A stretch of 10,000 nucleotides of DNA from positions 30,676,297-30,686,296 of the forward strand of contig CM060326.1 in the NCBI GenBank assembly GCA_030674155.1, written 5' to 3'. This document shows, in pieces, positions 8,482 through 10,000 of the stretch. The notes under the pieces are model-generated. The model was not told the origin of the DNA. It saw only the letters and a list, made by a program, of their open reading frames with translations, and ran no database searches. Position numbers and translations under genes: made by a program. The first letter of the stretch is position 1. Each line of letters opens with the position of its first letter. This stretch comes from Stramonita haemastoma (taxonomy: Eukaryota; Mollusca; Gastropoda; Neogastropoda; Muricidae).

Positions 8482-8636
8482 GAAATTTCATTTTTCTTTT
8501 CTTTTTTTTTTATTTCAAGGATAATGGATTAAGCACTTATGTGATATTTTTACATCTAGTCCTCTTGTGTATACAGTTTTATCATTTTGCCATCCGTTCC
8601 CACCGGTACACAATGGCCTACTCTTCCGTAAGACAA
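8482..8636 (-). mobile_element. Family 1 dispersed repeat, copy D, 5'-truncated
   Basis: On the minus strand, TAGGCCATTGTGTACCGGTG, GGGAACGGATG, a GACTAGATGTAAAAAT block and the hairpin region with one arm decayed align with copies A-C. It ends in ATAAAAAAAAAAAG. The first ~35 bp of the element, including CAGAACATC, are missing, and CAGA-rich sequence takes their place. A GA tract abuts the A-rich end. Confidence 0.65.
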
Positions 8637-8652
8637 GAGACCAGGAAGGCAG

Positions 8653-8695
8653 AGTCAGACAGACAGATGGACAGACAGACAAACAAGACAGAGGC
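8653..8695. repeat. Short (CAGA)n tract
   Basis: Irregular CAGA units with CAAA and TGGA variants beside the truncated end of the family 1 copy. Confidence 0.85.
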
Positions 8696-8971
8696 CGAGC
8701 ATATAATGATGTGCACGTGTGTAAGTGAGCGCGCGCGAGTACACACAGGCTTGCCGTCAAATCAAAGTCAAATTTACCGTGCCTACCTGTGTCTATGTGT
8801 GGGTTTGGGGGAATGCGCCAACATTTGCATTCAAGCCTTCCTGCAATTTACCCTCAAGTGCGACAGGTACACACGTAGATGCACATTTCAACCGGACACA
8901 TGCGAAGTGAAGGTATGCATGCATGCATGCGCTGGGTGACTCGGGTGGCTTGATGCGAACACATACTTGCA
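8696..8971. other. Unique stretch, no gene seen
   Basis: Mixed composition, with a short alternating GCGCGCGCGAG patch near 8729-8738 and a small (GCAT)n run at 8914-8931. No supported coding region. Confidence 0.4.
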
Positions 8972-9014
8972 GGGGGGGGGGAGGTGGGGGGTAAGGGGCG
9001 GGGGGGGGGGGGGG
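8972..9014 (+). repeat. Poly-G / G-rich tract
   Basis: Runs of 10, 6, 4 and about 14 Gs separated by one to four bases. Four or more G-runs with short loops make a strong G-quadruplex candidate on the plus strand. Confidence 0.93.
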
Positions 9015-9070
9015 TGTTAAGATGGAAAGAAACAGTGCTGTTACTCGTGATCGGGATAGGAGGATGTTTT

Positions 9071-9110
9071 CTGCAGGGGTATATATACTGCAGTTTCCTC
9101 GTCAGTCAGT
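9071..9110 (+). promoter_or_regulatory. Possible TATA plus initiator core promoter
   Basis: TATATATA at 9080-9087 is bracketed by two CTGCAG sites (9071-9076 and 9087-9092). TCAGT, a match to the arthropod-type initiator core, occurs twice at 9102-9106 and 9106-9110. The second has its A 28 bp from the first T of the TATA, close to normal core promoter spacing. The G-rich tract lies about 65 bp upstream. No open frame of substance follows within the window, so any transcript would be non-coding, spliced beyond the edge, or absent. AT-rich matches are common by chance. Confidence 0.25.
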
Positions 9111-9309
9111 ATAAACTACTTTAGTCTGTTTGTGTACAGTTACTCCTTAGCTAGTGTATATTTATGATGTAAATCTTAGGTGTAGTTTGGTTTGGGTTGT
9201 TGTTTTTTTTTATCTCTGCTCTGCTTGTTTTTCTTCCAATACATGCGCACACAAGCACACACGCAAGATCGAACGCACTAGAACACATACACATATACAC
9301 ACACATACA
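9111..9309. other. Unique stretch leading into a CA/TC repeat
   Basis: No gene seen. The last 70 bp are CA-rich (ACACA and ATACACA variants) and run into the TC tract. Confidence 0.4.
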
Positions 9310-9342
9310 CTCTCTCTTCTCTCTCTCTCTCTCTCTCTCTCT

Positions 9343-9396
<54 letters not shown>

Positions 9397-9411
9397 TCTC
9401 TCTCTCTCTCC

Positions 9412-9472
<61 letters not shown>
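9310..9472. repeat. (TC)n microsatellite with CC/TT slips
   Basis: A TC tract repeatedly interrupted by CTCC and TCTTC slips in its first two thirds. Its last ~50 bp are pure. Confidence 0.97.
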
Positions 9473-9475
<3 letters not shown>

Positions 9476-9477
9476 CC

Positions 9478-9568
9478 CCTCCTTCTTCATCATCATCTTC
9501 TTTGTCTTCGTCTTCGTCTTCGTCTTCTTCTTCGTCTTCGTTTTCTTCTTCGTCTTCGTCTGTACCTT
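9478..9568. repeat. (TTC/GTC)n trinucleotide repeat
   Basis: TTC and GTC units, partly as a TCTTCG hexamer, with a short CATCAT start. On the minus strand it reads as Lys/Thr repeats; this is simple sequence and not a gene. Confidence 0.93.
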
Positions 9569-9943
9569 AAGGTCAAACAGCAACATTGTTTAGTTTCTAT
9601 CATTTCCTTCTTTCTGTTTCTCCTTTTTTAATCTTTATTTTTCTTCCGTTCTATCTTTCCTTCTTTCTTTCATCCCTCTGTCCCTCTTTGCCTACAGGCC
9701 AAAACAATGGCAATACGGTCAAAGGAAATGGAGTGGGAGTTTTGTGAATACTACGAAGATTATGTATGCCCTTCACAGGCTGGAAATAGGGCAATGCTTG
9801 ACTAAGCCTGCCTTTGAAGCTAATCCCTTAAGCTGGTTGGGTTACTTTTTTCTTTTTGCTTGATCCGACGTTCTGGGATTTGTACAATGCGTAGCGTTTT
9901 CGTCTGTATTGGCATTCTGTTCCCAACAATTAGAATGATTGTG
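9569..9943. other. Unique stretch, no gene seen
   Basis: Pyrimidine-rich at first (TTCTTTC patches to about 9690), then mixed composition. No supported coding region or RNA gene. Confidence 0.4.
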
Positions 9944-10000
9944 TTGTTTATTTATTTATTTATCTATTTATCTATCTATCTGTCTATTTATTTATCTATC
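9944..10000. repeat. (TTTA)n-(TCTA)n tetranucleotide repeat
   Basis: TTTA units grade into TCTA and TCTG units and run off the window edge. Confidence 0.95.

Noticed and set aside
7896..8939. A 347-codon open frame, the longest in the window
   Set aside because: Its middle is the stop-free GA/CAGA block and its next part is a family 1 repeat copy. The flanking unique parts show no recognisable domain, so its length is an artefact of the repeat.

Overview
The window reads as non-coding, repeat-dominated DNA from an animal nuclear genome. There is no prokaryotic gene organisation, no intact gene, no rRNA, no convincing tRNA and no CRISPR array. By hand estimate 25-30% of the bases are simple repeats: long (TC/GA)n, (GT/CA)n, (TCTG/CAGA)n, (AT)n, (GAT)n, poly-C and poly-G tracts. 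Between them lie short unique islands, decayed coding fragments and retroposon-like dispersed repeats. The microsatellite density, the TCTG/CAGA tetranucleotides and a tRNA-headed SINE with a core I associate with marine molluscs suggest a mollusc, most likely a gastropod. That assignment is a judgement from memory and could not be tested here.

Layout. 1-254 is a CAGG/CAGA minisatellite with a higher-order period of about 71 bp. 255-1000 holds an inverted-repeat island, a TC/GT tract, the first copy of an unnamed ~165 bp dispersed repeat (here family 1), a GA tract and a retroposon-like 3' end. 1272-2872 is nearly continuous simple repeat with two more full family 1 copies (1971-2148 and 2350-2513) and a possible fragment at 2671-2742. 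2873-3700 is mostly unique, with two adjacent minus-strand retroposon-like 3' ends. 3713-4595 on the minus strand is the only stretch that looks like real non-repetitive protein code. It is broken by an early stop and two frame changes, and is followed by a 3'UTR-like stretch reaching an AATAAA at 3490-3495. 4666-5290 holds poly-C, CA and AT tracts and another retroposon-like 3' end. 5640-5925 is a degenerate tRNA-derived SINE on the minus strand. 6551-7260 may be the remains of one LINE on the minus strand: a reverse-transcriptase C-terminal tail at 7109-7260, a TC tract, then a 3' region ending at AATAAA 6566-6571. 7664-7800 is a GAT-type trinucleotide tract. 8109-8700 is a large GA/CAGA block carrying a fourth family 1 copy. 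8972-9110 pairs a poly-G tract with a TATA/initiator-like motif. The rest is TC, TTC/GTC and TTTA/TCTA repeat.

No genes work together here. What unifies the window is the association of two retroposon-like sequence classes with simple repeats. Family 1 has a sharp common 5' boundary and A-rich 3' ends. A second class has AATAAA followed directly by a short tandem tail, and all five examples are on the minus strand. Nearly every example of either class abuts a microsatellite, which suggests the elements either seed the repeats or insert into them.
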